DNA of 64,000 nt, from positions 1 to 64,000 of the forward strand of contig JAVBOY010000009.1 of the NCBI GenBank assembly GCA_031550085.1. Direction: 5' to 3'. The notes beneath the pieces are model-generated. The model was not told where the DNA came from, searched no databases, and saw nothing but the letters and a program-made list of their open reading frames with translations. The translations under genes were made by a program, and so were the position numbers. This document shows, piece after piece, positions 7,775-17,830 of this stretch; position 1 is the first letter of the stretch, and every line of letters begins with the position of its first letter. The DNA is from UBA4417 sp031550085 (GTDB lineage: Bacteria > Bacteroidota > Bacteroidia > Bacteroidales > UBA4417).

Positions 7775-9958
7775 ATGTTACAGAAAGCAACCATATTCAT
7801 TTTATTCCTTTGCCTGTCATCCGCAGGAATGGCTCAAATATCCATATCCGAAGCCCGCTCCCAATCCATCGGCGAAACCGTCACCGTTAAAGGCATTGTG
7901 ACCAATGGGAGCGAATTGGGCAGTATTCGTTATTTGCAGGATGAAACCGGCGGAGTGGCCGCATACGATTCGAAATTGGGATCGGTAAAACGGGGCGATG
8001 AGATTACCGTTACAGGCGTTTTGAAGAATTATTATAATCTGTTGGAAATTAGTCCGGTAAATAGTTTTACGATCCATTCCTCGAACAATCCGTTGCCGGC
8101 TCCGCTCACCATTGTGCCGTCCCAATTGGCCGAAACAAATGAAGCCAGGTTGGTCCGGATTGAAAATGTTTCAAAAATCGGCGGCGCAACAAGTTTTGTA
8201 ACCGGGTCCAACCAATTTACGGCAAACGGGCAGCAATTTGTCGTGTATCTTTCGAGCGGGATGGATCTTATCGGAAAACCGATTCCTGCGGGAACTATGA
8301 CGCTTACCGGAATCTGTTCGCAATACCTGAATACCTATCAATTGCTGTTACGTGATTCGGACGATGTCGAGAGTCATGCCCTTTCCATCAACTCCGGGCC
8401 TGAAGTAAGCCAAATTACCACGAATGGGTTTTGTTTGAATTGGACAACCAGCCTGAACAGCACTTCGGAAGTGTTTTACGGACGGACGCCTGAATTGGAA
8501 TTGGGACATTTGAAGAATCAAGAGTTCTCAACGCAACATTCCCTGCAAATGAATGGGCTACAGCCTGCCGATTTGATCTATGTTTCAATATTCAGCGTTT
8601 TAGAGGATGATACGGCGCGTACGGCGACCCAACCCTACATTACAAAATCATTGTCGAGCGGAAAAATGAAAGCCTACTTTACCCGGGAAGTGAATAACTC
8701 TCCCGAATTGCAGGGTGATTTGGCCATAAAATTGGGCGCAGCCGTTGAAGATACTTTGGTAGCCTATATCAACAGGGCAAAACAAACCGTCGATATGGCG
8801 ATTTATAATTTTAACCTGACAAAAATCCCACATGCCTTAAACCAGGCGCAAGCACGTGGTGTGCGTGTGCGGATGGTTTATGACGGTGGTACGACAAACC
8901 AATCCTTATCTTATATTCCGGATATTCCCAAGATTGCCAGCCCGCAAAGTTCCGCTTACGGAATCATGCACAATAAATTTGTTGTTTTCGATGCGGCCAG
9001 CAGCAATCCTGAAGATGCGATTGTTTGGACGGGATCTACAAATTTTACCACGCAGCAGGTGAATACGGATGCGAATAACGTCATCATTATTTACGACCAG
9101 AGTTTGGCTAAAGCCTATACTTTAGAATTTGAAGAAATGTTCGGAAGCAACGGTCCGACGCCCGATGCTTCTGCAGCGCGTTTTGGCCCTTACAAGCTGA
9201 ACAATACACCGCATGATTTTATCATTGGTGACAAGTATGTGGAAGCTTATTTCAGCCCCAGCGACGGAACGGATGCAAAGATCGTGGAAACCATTAACTC
9301 AGCAGAATCCAGCATTGAAGTAGCCACCATGCTGATTACCCGCACCAACATTGCAACTGCTTTGCAAAGCAAATACAATGCACAGGTCCCCACACGGCTT
9401 TTGGTCAATAGCGAAGGAGAGTGCGGAGCGGCGCTCCCGATTTTGAAAACTTTGGGAGACAACTTCAAAACCGACGGCGATGCCTCAGGGGTTATGCACA
9501 ATAAATACATGCTGGCAGATCGTGTAAATCCTGCTTCGGATCCGATTTTGCTGACAGGCAGCCACAATTGGAGTTTGAGCGCCGATACCAAAAATGATGA
9601 AAATACGTTGCTTATCCATTCCAGCCAACTGGTAAATATTTATTACCGGGAGTTTGCTTCTCGTTATGTGACCAATGGCGGGACGTTGCTGGCCGTTAAA
9701 GAATTTGATAAATTCCATGCCGGTATTTCGGTTTTCCCGAACCCGACTTCGGGGGAACTGACGGTTTCGTTTGAGAAAAGCAACCCTTTCACACTCCGAT
9801 TGGTGGATATTTCGGGAAAAGCCGTATTAACCCAAACGATCGCAAATACAAACCGGCATAAAATCGATATTTCCTCTTTGAAACCGGGCGTTTATGTTTT
9901 AACCCTTTACAATGAAACAGGCGAGAAAGCATCATATCAAATTTTAAAGACCCGGTAA
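7775..9958 (+). CDS. secreted phospholipase-D-like protein with T9SS sorting domain
   Basis: I place the start at the ATG at 7775, since the upstream TTG at 7766 only extends a complete signal peptide (MLQKATIFILFLCLSS, then GMAQ). The 727-residue product reads as an N-terminal OB-fold-like region (GETVTVKGIVTNG, about residues 20-105), a second beta domain, a fibronectin-III-like part (about 205-290), then two PLD half-domains. Each half has an HxK motif: MHNKFVVFD near residue 398 and MHNKYMLAD near 574, each followed by a TGS.N block. Both halves are needed for one active site in PLD phosphodiesterases. The last 80 residues (ISVFPNPTSG onward, ending SYQILKTR) are a type A T9SS sorting domain. 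Substrate may be nucleic acid or phospholipid; it should be surface-bound or released. Confidence 0.9.
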   Translation: MLQKATIFILFLCLSSAGMAQISISEARSQSIGETVTVKGIVTNGSELGSIRYLQDETGGVAAYDSKLGSVKRGDEITVTGVLKNYYNLLEISPVNSFTIHSSNNPLPAPLTIVPSQLAETNEARLVRIENVSKIGGATSFVTGSNQFTANGQQFVVYLSSGMDLIGKPIPAGTMTLTGICSQYLNTYQLLLRDSDDVESHALSINSGPEVSQITTNGFCLNWTTSLNSTSEVFYGRTPELELGHLKNQEFSTQHSLQMNGLQPADLIYVSIFSVLEDDTARTATQPYITKSLSSGKMKAYFTREVNNSPELQGDLAIKLGAAVEDTLVAYINRAKQTVDMAIYNFNLTKIPHALNQAQARGVRVRMVYDGGTTNQSLSYIPDIPKIASPQSSAYGIMHNKFVVFDAASSNPEDAIVWTGSTNFTTQQVNTDANNVIIIYDQSLAKAYTLEFEEMFGSNGPTPDASAARFGPYKLNNTPHDFIIGDKYVEAYFSPSDGTDAKIVETINSAESSIEVATMLITRTNIATALQSKYNAQVPTRLLVNSEGECGAALPILKTLGDNFKTDGDASGVMHNKYMLADRVNPASDPILLTGSHNWSLSADTKNDENTLLIHSSQLVNIYYREFASRYVTNGGTLLAVKEFDKFHAGISVFPNPTSGELTVSFEKSNPFTLRLVDISGKAVLTQTIANTNRHKIDISSLKPGVYVLTLYNETGEKASYQILKTR

Positions 9959-10044
9959 TTTCAAGAGATTTTAAGGTAGTTTTCATAGAAACAATCGGAC
10001 TCTCTGAAAAACAAATGGGTTTAAAGTTTCATAAAACAAGAAAA

Positions 10045-10101
10045 TACCTTTGCCATTTGTTAGGAAAATATTTTGCATTTTGAAAAACCTCCATAAATTT
10101 G
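10045..10101 (+). promoter_or_regulatory. two candidate -7 elements before the glycosyltransferase gene
   Basis: TACCTTTG at 10045-10052 and TAAATTTG at 10094-10101 both match TAnnTTTG. The second has a TTTG at 10072-10075 with an 18-base spacer, close to the usual Bacteroidetes -33/-7 arrangement, and lies 28 bases before the GTG start. Confidence 0.5.
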
Positions 10102-10129
10102 CTATTTTCGCACAAAAATTCTACATATC

Positions 10130-10852
10130 GTGTCAGACAGCATTGTAATTATCCCCACTTACAACGAAAAGGAAAACGTCGAAAAGATGATCCGAAAGGT
10201 GTTTTCGTTGCCGAAAGAATTTCATTTGTTGATTGTCGAAGACAATTCGCCCGATGGAACGGCTGCCATTATAAAAGGACTGATGCCCGAATTTGAAGGG
10301 CGTTTGCATATTTTGGAACGGAAAGGCAAATTGGGTTTAGGTACTGCCTATATTGCAGGTTTCAAATGGGCCTTGGAGCGAAATTATGAATACATTTTTG
10401 AAATGGATTGCGACTTTTCACACAATCCGGACGATTTGATCCGTCTATATGAGCCTTGTGCAAAAGGCGAAGCCGACATGGCGGTCGGATCGCGTTATGT
10501 AAACGGGGTGAATGTGGTCAATTGGCCGATGGGCCGGGTGTTGATGTCCTATTATGCTTCAAAATATGTACGTATCGTTACCGGAATGACCATTCGTGAT
10601 ACGACGGCAGGTTTTGCCTGTTATACCCGCAAGGTGTTACAAACCATGAATCTGGATAAAATAGAATTTATGGGATATGCATTTCAAATTGAAATGAAAT
10701 ATACAACCTGGAAGTTGGGTTTTAAAATTGTGGAAGTTCCCATCATTTTTACTGACCGTACGGAAGGCACGTCGAAAATGAGTTCGAAAATATTTAAAGA
10801 AGCGTTTTGGGGCGTGATTAGTTTGCGCTTCAAAAAAATAAGGCCCAACTGA
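10130..10852 (+). CDS. polyprenol monophosphomannose synthase-like glycosyltransferase (GT2)
   Basis: The start is a GTG at 10130. The 240-residue protein is a soluble GT2 enzyme of the dolichol-phosphate mannose synthase type, transferring a sugar from a nucleotide donor to polyprenyl phosphate. Visible blocks are IIPTYNEKEN near the N-terminus, VEDNSPDGT (donor binding), and EMDCDFSHNPDD, which supplies the DxD-like metal site. The end lacks the two membrane helices found in some relatives, as in other bacterial Ppm/DPM1-like proteins. In Bacteroidetes such enzymes supply lipid-linked mannose for protein O-glycosylation and surface glycans, so that is the likely pathway. It is monocistronic with a strong terminator behind it. 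Confidence 0.9.
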   Translation: MSDSIVIIPTYNEKENVEKMIRKVFSLPKEFHLLIVEDNSPDGTAAIIKGLMPEFEGRLHILERKGKLGLGTAYIAGFKWALERNYEYIFEMDCDFSHNPDDLIRLYEPCAKGEADMAVGSRYVNGVNVVNWPMGRVLMSYYASKYVRIVTGMTIRDTTAGFACYTRKVLQTMNLDKIEFMGYAFQIEMKYTTWKLGFKIVEVPIIFTDRTEGTSKMSSKIFKEAFWGVISLRFKKIRPN

Positions 10853-10877
10853 GGCTACATACAATCGTTTATTATAG

Positions 10878-10918
10878 AGCCACCCATTTCAGCATCCTGA
10901 AATGGGTGGCTTATTTTA
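10878..10918 (+). terminator. rho-independent terminator
   Basis: A perfect 15-bp stem (10878-10892 with 10897-10911) and a CATC loop are followed by a short T-rich run. It ends the glycosyltransferase transcript. Confidence 0.85.
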
Positions 10919-10992
10919 GTTAAAACTGTATTTTGGATACTAAGATTTGAGTATAAGACGTTATTATCCTTGATTTTGTTTACACGGAAGGA

Positions 10993-11697
10993 ATGAAAAG
11001 AACTATTTTACTGCTTTTCTTATTGATTTTTCTCAGGCCGGATTTGTTTTCGCAAGAAATTGAAGGAGGGAGTTATATCGGCGCCGGGCTTGATTTTGGC
11101 GTGACCCTTTACAATGCGGGAAACACCAATAACCCCTTTTCAGCCGCATTTGAATATAGCATTTTTACAAATTATGATTTATTGAGAGACCGGGGAACCG
11201 GATTTTCTGCACGCTTGGGCTTTGCCAGCTCAAGCAACAAGTATCATTTAAAAATTCCTTACAGTAGTGGAAGCAATTACGATACGAAAGACTTCCCCGT
11301 ATACATCAATCAACTGTATTTGAATGCCATTGTAAACCGCAGTTACCTGGAACAGGGATTTTTCTTTGGAGTCGGATTTTACGGCGCTTTTATGGTTGGT
11401 GATGGGATCAATACATTCCGGTCTTATCAGGGCAAATACGACAATTACGATATGACCCGCACTTCCGATAAGTTTGATTATGGTGTGGTGATTTTATTTA
11501 ATAAAAGCCTTGTTGCTTTTAGCCGGAATTTTATGAGCCTTGAAATGAAGGCGGAATACCGGCTGGCTCCTTATGACACGGAGTTTTATGACGTATCCGT
11601 AAATCCGCCCAAACTGCTTGGGGAAGCAAGTATAAAAAGCCGGATTTCTTTTTCGGCCGGATTTTCAGTCTCTTTTGCTGCCAGCAAAGAACGCTAA
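10993..11697 (+). CDS. outer-membrane beta-barrel protein
   Basis: A 234-residue secreted protein with signal peptide MKRTILLLFLLIFLRPDLFS and cleavage before QEIEGG. The mature chain alternates hydrophobic and polar residues with many aromatic and glycine residues (FFFGVGFYGAFMVGDG), and ends in a strand-like RISFSAGFSVSFAA segment. This is the pattern of an 8- to 10-stranded outer-membrane barrel. No specific family is recognised. The start has a good ribosome-binding sequence (GGAAGGA just upstream). It converges with udk, whose stop codon is 12 bases away. Confidence 0.75.
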   Translation: MKRTILLLFLLIFLRPDLFSQEIEGGSYIGAGLDFGVTLYNAGNTNNPFSAAFEYSIFTNYDLLRDRGTGFSARLGFASSSNKYHLKIPYSSGSNYDTKDFPVYINQLYLNAIVNRSYLEQGFFFGVGFYGAFMVGDGINTFRSYQGKYDNYDMTRTSDKFDYGVVILFNKSLVAFSRNFMSLEMKAEYRLAPYDTEFYDVSVNPPKLLGEASIKSRISFSAGFSVSFAASKER

Positions 11698-11709
11698 CGC
11701 GAGAAACAC

Positions 11710-12327
11710 TTACTCATCCGAATTTAATTTCATCCGTATCCGCGAAGTAAGAATATCAATGGCGACTTTATTTTCCCCGCCTTGAGGGACAATGATATCA
11801 GCGGCTCGTTTGGAAGGCTCGATAAATTGGAGGTGCATGGGTTTTACCCAGGTTTCGTAGTGTTTGAGAACGGCGGCGCAGTCCCGTCCCCGGTCAACTG
11901 TGTCCCGGCGGATAATACGCATCAGGCGGTCGTCGCTTTCCGCGTCGACATATACTTTTATATCCAGTCGTTTCAATAATTTGGGATTGGTAAAAATCAA
12001 AATTCCTTCTACAATAATCACTTTTGTCGGGTGAACAAGAGTCACTTCCGGTAGGCGTGCACATTCTACATAAGAATATTGTGGCATTTCGATGGGAAAA
12101 TCGCTTTTCAATGAGTCCAAATGTTTCACCAACAGCGGCCATTCAATGGAATCCGGATGATCGAAGTTGATTTGCAATTTTTCTTCTTTGGAAAGATGCC
12201 CGTTGTCGAAATAATAAGCATCCTGCGAAATAATCGAAACAGACCCCGCAGGCAAACCTTTGATCAGTTCTTTCACAACCGTTGTTTTTCCGCATCCGGA
12301 ACCTCCTGCAATCCCAATAATAAGCAT
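11710..12327 (-). CDS. udk: uridine kinase
   Basis: The ATG at 12327 is chosen over a TTG nine bases upstream because the family starts directly with the P-loop strand. The 205-residue product has the Walker A motif GGSGCGKTT at residues 8-16, the SQDAYYFD block, the NFDHPDSIEW signature of nucleoside binding, and the RRDTVDRGRD lid segment. These are typical of uridine kinase, which phosphorylates uridine and cytidine with ATP or GTP in pyrimidine salvage. It is transcribed alone on the minus strand. Confidence 0.95.
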   Translation of the reverse strand: MLIIGIAGGSGCGKTTVVKELIKGLPAGSVSIISQDAYYFDNGHLSKEEKLQINFDHPDSIEWPLLVKHLDSLKSDFPIEMPQYSYVECARLPEVTLVHPTKVIIVEGILIFTNPKLLKRLDIKVYVDAESDDRLMRIIRRDTVDRGRDCAAVLKHYETWVKPMHLQFIEPSKRAADIIVPQGGENKVAIDILTSRIRMKLNSDE

Positions 12328-12501
12328 AGGTTTCAATTTTTTAAATCATGCGGTAAAAGTAAAAAAATAGCATAAATCCCACTTCTTTTTTCCTTAAAAA
12401 ATCCATCCATTAAGTAAAGCCTGAAAAACAGGCCGGTTAAAATAATTAACTTCTCCATACGTTACATAGCCAAGTTACGGGTTTACCGCAAAATTTAGTT
12501 T

Positions 12502-13197
12502 ATGAAAAAATACACCGACTTATTTTTTGATTTGGATCAAACGCTTTGGGATTTTGAACGGGCAGCCGAAGAAACAAAGCAGGAACTTTATGATACGTTC
12601 CAATTGAAAGAGAAAGGGATTCCGACATACGAACTTTTTAAAAATAAGTATCTGGAGGTTAATTCGGAACTTTGGGACTTATACCGCGATAACGCTATTG
12701 AAAAACAGGAACTGAATTTCAAACGATACAATGAGCCGCTTCGGTTTTTTGGAATTGACGATCCGCAGTTAGCGCAAAAAATGGCGGATCAATCCATTCA
12801 ATTGATTTCACAAAAAAATTATCCGTTTCCTTTTGCGACGGATCTTTTGGAATATTTATCCCCTAAGTACCGGCTTTTTTCCATTACCAACGGTTTTGCA
12901 GAGGTACAATATCCCAAACTGGCTGCCAGTGGCTTTGACCGCTATTTTGCTTATATCATTACTTCCGAAGAGGCAGGGTACAAAAAACCCACCAAAGAAA
13001 TGTTTTCTTATGCTTTGCAAAAAGCCGGCGCACGCCCTGAAACATCCCTGATGATCGGGGATGATTTGTTGGCCGATATTGAAGGGGCAAGGAATTCGGG
13101 GATCGACCAGGTTTTTGTAAACCTGAATAAGACAAGCCACAGCCAACCGGTTACTTACGAGATTTCTGCATTAAACGAATTATTTCAAATTTTGTAA
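12502..13197 (+). CDS. YjjG-family pyrimidine nucleotidase (HAD superfamily)
   Basis: The 231-residue protein is a HAD hydrolase with a helical cap. Motif I is FFDLDQTLWDF with nucleophile Asp10 and general acid Asp12; motif II is SITNG; motif III is the lysine of GYKKPTKEMF; motif IV is IGDDLLADIEGA. The DQTLWDF spelling and length fit the YjjG group, which dephosphorylates noncanonical and normal pyrimidine nucleoside monophosphates and protects against misincorporated analogues. A close alternative is a phosphoglycolate-phosphatase-like enzyme. Its neighbour udk also handles pyrimidine nucleosides, although on the opposite strand. Confidence 0.88.
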   Translation: MKKYTDLFFDLDQTLWDFERAAEETKQELYDTFQLKEKGIPTYELFKNKYLEVNSELWDLYRDNAIEKQELNFKRYNEPLRFFGIDDPQLAQKMADQSIQLISQKNYPFPFATDLLEYLSPKYRLFSITNGFAEVQYPKLAASGFDRYFAYIITSEEAGYKKPTKEMFSYALQKAGARPETSLMIGDDLLADIEGARNSGIDQVFVNLNKTSHSQPVTYEISALNELFQIL

Positions 13198-13272
13198 AAC
13201 CTTTGCTATCTTCTTAAGTATTTTTTTTCTTTTATAGAAAGTTTTTGAGTTTTAATCTCTTTGGGTTTAATT

Positions 13273-13305
13273 CCTCGCTGCTTGCGGCGGGGTAGTTCAT
13301 TTTTT
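13273..13305 (+). terminator. hairpin with T tract behind the nucleotidase gene
   Basis: CCTCGCTG (13273-13280), loop CTTG, CGGCGGGG (13285-13292) form an eight-base stem with two wobble pairs, followed by TAGTTCATTTTTTT. It may be a terminator or one of the dispersed CCCCGC-CTTG-GCGGGG hairpins common in Bacteroidetes genomes. Confidence 0.45.
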
Positions 13306-13371
13306 TGAGATTATGGGTTTTGCATGAAAAAAATAATTAATATTGCCTTTTAAATTTTAAAAGTCAACATT

Positions 13372-16300
13372 ATGCGTTTTTTATTTACCCTCAAATCAAA
13401 AACTGTTTTTGTTGTTATTTTTCTGCAAGTCGTTGGGATTTTCTTTTCCCATGCGCAAAAAGTAACTTATACAGACAGTTGGAGCAAGCAAGGCTTTACG
13501 GTTCATCAAACCAAATCAAGTGGTTTGACTTTAAATTTTTCAGTATCGGATTTCTCTTTTAACGACCAAATGGTAAAAGGAGAATCCATGCAATCCATTT
13601 CGCTGGGCGACAATTTTCTTCCGAACGAAGAAGGATGCCCGAATTTACCCACAGTGAGCAAGTTTATTATCATCCCGAATGGAGCCAAAGCTTCGGTGAA
13701 GGTGAAAAACATCCGTCAGGTTGCTTTCGAAGGAAAGGATATTATTCCGGCCTACCGGATTCCTAAAGATGATGACAATACACCGCTTCGTTATGAAAAG
13801 AATACCGAAGTGTACTCAAAAAATGCATTTTATCCCGAAAAAGTTGTGTCGGTTTCGGAACCCATGGTGATGCGGGGATTGACTGTCGTTGCCGTTAGTG
13901 TTTCGCCTTTCCGCTACAATCCGGTTTCGAAACAACTGGAGCTGAACCGCGATATCGAATTGGACGTTCAATTTGAAGGAGGAAGCGGGTATTTCGGCGA
14001 CGATCGCCTTCGTTCTCCCCAATGGGATGCGATTTTAACAGACAATGTTTTGAATGGGACTTCATTGCCTTACATCGATTATGATGCGCGCAAAGCCCAG
14101 CAATTAAAATCAGGCGCTACCGGCTGCGAATATTTGATCATTTCTCCGACCAACCCGGAATTTTTACAATGGGCTGATTCTTTAAAACAATGGCGTACCC
14201 AACAGGGGATTTTAACCAAAGTGGTTACTTTGGACGAAACGGGAGCCGGAGTAGAAGACTTGAAATCATACATCAGAAACGCCTATCAATCTTGGGAAAT
14301 ACCGCCGATTGCGATTTTATTTTTAGGTGATTACGGTACCGACCCTACCAAGAGTGTTACTTCTCCTATCTGGGATAGTTATTGTGTCTCTGATAATATT
14401 TTTGTCGATTTTGACAACAACGATTTGCCTGAGATTGCCACTGCCCGTATGACGGCGAACAATGCTCAAGAATTGGAAACCATGGTAACCAAATGCTTGA
14501 GTTATGAACGGAATCCTCCCATGTCGCCGAGTTTTTATCAATCGCCGATTACGGCATTGGGTTGGCAAACAGAACGTTGGTTCCAATTGTGTTCGGAAGT
14601 AATTGGGGGATACTGGAAACATCAGTTGGGGAAAACACCGAACCGGATTAATGCAGTATACGGAGGTAGCACTACTGGACCTTGGTCAACCGCACAAAAC
14701 ACACAAACCGTGTTGGATTATTTCGGCCCGAACGGTACCGCTTATATTCCAGCTACGCCTTCGGAATTGGGAGGATTTACAGGGGGGAATGCCGCACAGA
14801 TTGTAGCCGGTTTAAATGCAGGGACCTTTATGTTGGTTCACCGGGACCACGGTATGGAAACAGGCTGGGGCGAACCGGATTTCACCAATAGCAACATTAG
14901 CCAACTAACCAATACGGATCTCTCGTTTATCATGTCAGTGAACTGTTTGACAGGAAAGTATAACTACAGTAGCGAGTGCTTTGCCGAAAAATTTCACCGT
15001 TACCGTTACAATGGAAAAAATGCCGGAGCATTGGCCTTGATCGCCGCCTCGGAAACTTCTTATTCCTTTGTAAACGATGTTTTTGTATGGGGCATGTTCG
15101 ATTATTTATGGCCCAATTTCATGCCCGATCAAACTCCTGCTGTTACGGAAAGAGGATTCCTTCCGACTTTTGCAAACTGTGCCGGGAAATACCATTTGGC
15201 ACAATCCAATTGGCCTTATAATACTTCAAACAAGGTAGTTACCTATCACTTATTCCATATGCACGGCGACGCATTTCAAACGGTGTATACCGAGGTGCCT
15301 CAAGCAATGGTTGTTACATATGACCCTGTGTTTATGTACGGACTTCCCAGTTTTTCCGTAAAAGCGCCGGCCGGTGCGAAAATAGCGCTCTCTTACAATG
15401 GAAACATTTTAGGAACAGCTACTGCTACGGGCGGTTTTGTTTCGGTACCTGTAACGGGAGATGTTGTCATCGGCGATAAGATTACAATTTGTGTAACCAA
15501 AGACAATTTTTTGCGCTATACGGCTAAAATACTGGTAATTTCCACAGAACCGGCTCTGGTTTATAATAATAATACGGTTTCGGAAGTGGAAGGCAATCAC
15601 AACGGCGTATTGGATTACGGAGAAACGGTTGATTTGTCGGTTGAGGTTAAAAACCTGGGCTCGGTGGATGCGACCACATCGTTGGTTAAATTGCGTTGTA
15701 ACGATCCCTACGTGACGATTATCGACAGTGTTGAAAATTACGGGGCGATTGCTTCCAATGCCACTAAAACCATTGAGAACGGTTTCCGTATAAAAATTGC
15801 GGACAACATCCCGCATAATTACAACATTCCGTTATCGATCTATTCAAAAGGGAATGATTTCACCTTGTCCAGTTACTTCGAATTGAATTGCAATGCACCG
15901 GCATTTACGATGAATAACTTTATCATCGACGATGCGGAAGGCGGAAACAACAACGGCCGGATTGATCCCGACGAAACGGTGAAAATGAAATTTACGGTGG
16001 TAAACGCCGGAAAATCTGCAACCAACAATGCCGTTGTTAAATTAGGTTCTTCCACAGGACTTATTGCGATAACCCCTTCGAAAATCAATATCGGGACATT
16101 AAACCAATGGGAATCGAAACAAATAGAATTTACCGTAACGGTTGGAGATAATGTTCCTGCCGGGATGCTTGTCGATTTTATTGGAACAGCGCTCCAGGGA
16201 CAAAATGATTACCTCACGGAAACCGTATATTCGCAAAAGATCGGAAGTGTTGTGGAAGACTGGGAGCTCGGGCATGGAAACACCGATTTATTTAACTGGT

Positions 16301-17457
16301 CTTCGGCAAGCGATTGGACAATCTCGAATGAAGCTTATCAAGGTATCTACGCGATGAAGTCTGCTCCCATCGCGAATGGAGGAAGTTCCACTTTGACGTG
16401 CAATGACTATGTCGTACCGGTCGATGATACTCTTAGTTTTTACATGAAAGTTTCATCCGACCAGGGCGACAAATTAACCTTTTATGTTGACACCAAAACG
16501 TATGGTCCTTGGTCGGGCGAAGTGCCGTGGCAACAAATAAAAGTTCCTGTTACAAAAGGTACCCATAAGTTCAAATGGATTTATAAAAAAGATGCTTCCG
16601 GTTTGGCGGGAGCCGATGCTGCCTGGATTGATCAAATTGAATTTCCGACTCCGGCTTACCCGAGCGTGAATGCAGGAAGCGAAGCCTTTGTTTGTAAAGC
16701 AGCTTCTTTCAATTGCTTGGCTTATGCGAAATATTATACGGTTTTGAAGTGGACGACAACCGGAACAGGGACTTTTAGCGACGCATCCGTTTTGAGGCCT
16801 GTCTATATTCCGTCGGCAGCAGACATTGCCGCAGGAAGTGTGAAATTGAAACTTACGCTGGACCCCGGCAATCATGAAGTCAGCGATGAAATGACATTAA
16901 CCATTGGATCCATGACTGCTGCTCCGCAAAAACCGGTAGGCCCTGCTGTTGTGAATGCTTCTGCTACGCCCGTTTCGCAGTATACCGTGACAGACGTTTA
17001 TGGAGCCGATTCCTATCAATGGCAATTAACTCCCGGTTCAGCGGGTACGATTGTGGTTTCCGGACAAAATGCCGCTGTTACCTGGGCTCCGGGCTATCAA
17101 GGGAATGTGCAACTTCAGGTTAAGGCATTGAACAGCTGCGAAGCGACTGATTGGTCAGAGGCATTAATGGTAGATCTGCAACCTGTTTCGGTGGATAAAC
17201 ACTTGCAAGTAGGACTGATGCTCTATCCGAACCCCAATAAGGGGACGTTTAAATGCCTCATCACGGCTTCTTCCCGGACTCAGGCAACCGTTACGGTCAC
17301 GAATGCTCTGGGCATGCGGATGTTCGAAAAGAAAAACGTGGTTTGCGATGGGGATTGCGAAACGAGCTTTACCCTGCAATTGCCTTCAGGTGTTTACTTC
17401 TTTATTGTAAAAACGGATAAAGGAGAAAGCATTACCAAACAATTTGTCGTAATGTAA
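13372..17457 (+). CDS. gingipain-like C25 cysteine peptidase with T9SS sorting domain
   Basis: A 1361-residue secreted protein. A signal peptide ending SHAQ is followed by a C25 propeptide-like region to about residue 240, then the peptidase (YLIISPTNPEFLQWADSL onward). The catalytic histidine is in VHRDHG near residue 489 and the nucleophile cysteine in MSVNCLTG near 524, the order seen in gingipains. Residues 650-960 are beta-sandwich repeats that include two CARDB-like units opening with DYGETVDL and DPDETVKM. A jelly-roll region and an Ig/PKD-like part follow. The final 80 residues (LYPNPNKGTF... to FVVM) are a type A T9SS sorting domain. It is expected to be a cell-surface or released protease. 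Whether it cuts after Arg or Lys cannot be told. Confidence 0.92.
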   Translation: MRFLFTLKSKTVFVVIFLQVVGIFFSHAQKVTYTDSWSKQGFTVHQTKSSGLTLNFSVSDFSFNDQMVKGESMQSISLGDNFLPNEEGCPNLPTVSKFIIIPNGAKASVKVKNIRQVAFEGKDIIPAYRIPKDDDNTPLRYEKNTEVYSKNAFYPEKVVSVSEPMVMRGLTVVAVSVSPFRYNPVSKQLELNRDIELDVQFEGGSGYFGDDRLRSPQWDAILTDNVLNGTSLPYIDYDARKAQQLKSGATGCEYLIISPTNPEFLQWADSLKQWRTQQGILTKVVTLDETGAGVEDLKSYIRNAYQSWEIPPIAILFLGDYGTDPTKSVTSPIWDSYCVSDNIFVDFDNNDLPEIATARMTANNAQELETMVTKCLSYERNPPMSPSFYQSPITALGWQTERWFQLCSEVIGGYWKHQLGKTPNRINAVYGGSTTGPWSTAQNTQTVLDYFGPNGTAYIPATPSELGGFTGGNAAQIVAGLNAGTFMLVHRDHGMETGWGEPDFTNSNISQLTNTDLSFIMSVNCLTGKYNYSSECFAEKFHRYRYNGKNAGALALIAASETSYSFVNDVFVWGMFDYLWPNFMPDQTPAVTERGFLPTFANCAGKYHLAQSNWPYNTSNKVVTYHLFHMHGDAFQTVYTEVPQAMVVTYDPVFMYGLPSFSVKAPAGAKIALSYNGNILGTATATGGFVSVPVTGDVVIGDKITICVTKDNFLRYTAKILVISTEPALVYNNNTVSEVEGNHNGVLDYGETVDLSVEVKNLGSVDATTSLVKLRCNDPYVTIIDSVENYGAIASNATKTIENGFRIKIADNIPHNYNIPLSIYSKGNDFTLSSYFELNCNAPAFTMNNFIIDDAEGGNNNGRIDPDETVKMKFTVVNAGKSATNNAVVKLGSSTGLIAITPSKINIGTLNQWESKQIEFTVTVGDNVPAGMLVDFIGTALQGQNDYLTETVYSQKIGSVVEDWELGHGNTDLFNWSSASDWTISNEAYQGIYAMKSAPIANGGSSTLTCNDYVVPVDDTLSFYMKVSSDQGDKLTFYVDTKTYGPWSGEVPWQQIKVPVTKGTHKFKWIYKKDASGLAGADAAWIDQIEFPTPAYPSVNAGSEAFVCKAASFNCLAYAKYYTVLKWTTTGTGTFSDASVLRPVYIPSAADIAAGSVKLKLTLDPGNHEVSDEMTLTIGSMTAAPQKPVGPAVVNASATPVSQYTVTDVYGADSYQWQLTPGSAGTIVVSGQNAAVTWAPGYQGNVQLQVKALNSCEATDWSEALMVDLQPVSVDKHLQVGLMLYPNPNKGTFKCLITASSRTQATVTVTNALGMRMFEKKNVVCDGDCETSFTLQLPSGVYFFIVKTDKGESITKQFVVM

Positions 17458-17498
17458 CCTGAAACTGGAAACATGGATTGATCGTTTTCCCGATATCT

Positions 17499-17529
17499 TG
17501 AGGCTGTCTTCGGACAGCCTCATTTTTTT
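17499..17529 (+). terminator. strong terminator with UUCG tetraloop
   Basis: A 10-bp stem (TGAGGCTGTC at 17499-17508 with GACAGCCTCA at 17513-17522) closes a TTCG tetraloop and runs into seven T residues. It ends the C25 peptidase transcript. Confidence 0.92.
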
Positions 17530-17693
17530 AAATATATTATTAAACTTATTTTGAAAAAAGTAACCTTCCTTAAAGCGAATATTATCAAGAGAAAGACATT
17601 GTTAGATCGCTTGAAATATCGGAACAGAAAATCATTTGGGGCATCAAATTTGTTGTTTTAGAATATTGATAGGTGGTTTTATAAAAAAATAAT

Positions 17694-17701
17694 TACCTTT
17701 G
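17694..17701 (+). promoter_or_regulatory. -7 element with a long leader before the barrel gene
   Basis: TACCTTTG matches TAnnTTTG exactly but lies 129 bases before the ATG at 17831, giving an unusually long 5' leader of about 120 bases. The rest of 17530-17693 shows nothing recognisable. Confidence 0.45.
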
Positions 17702-17830
17702 CCCCGTTTTTAGGCTTGCAGAAGAGGCTGTTTTCATCAAATTGCTTGCAAAACCAGTTGATTGCGCCTCCATGTTCTTGTAAATTTTCATTAAATTTTT
17801 ATTTATACTATTAACTAAAACAAATTAAAA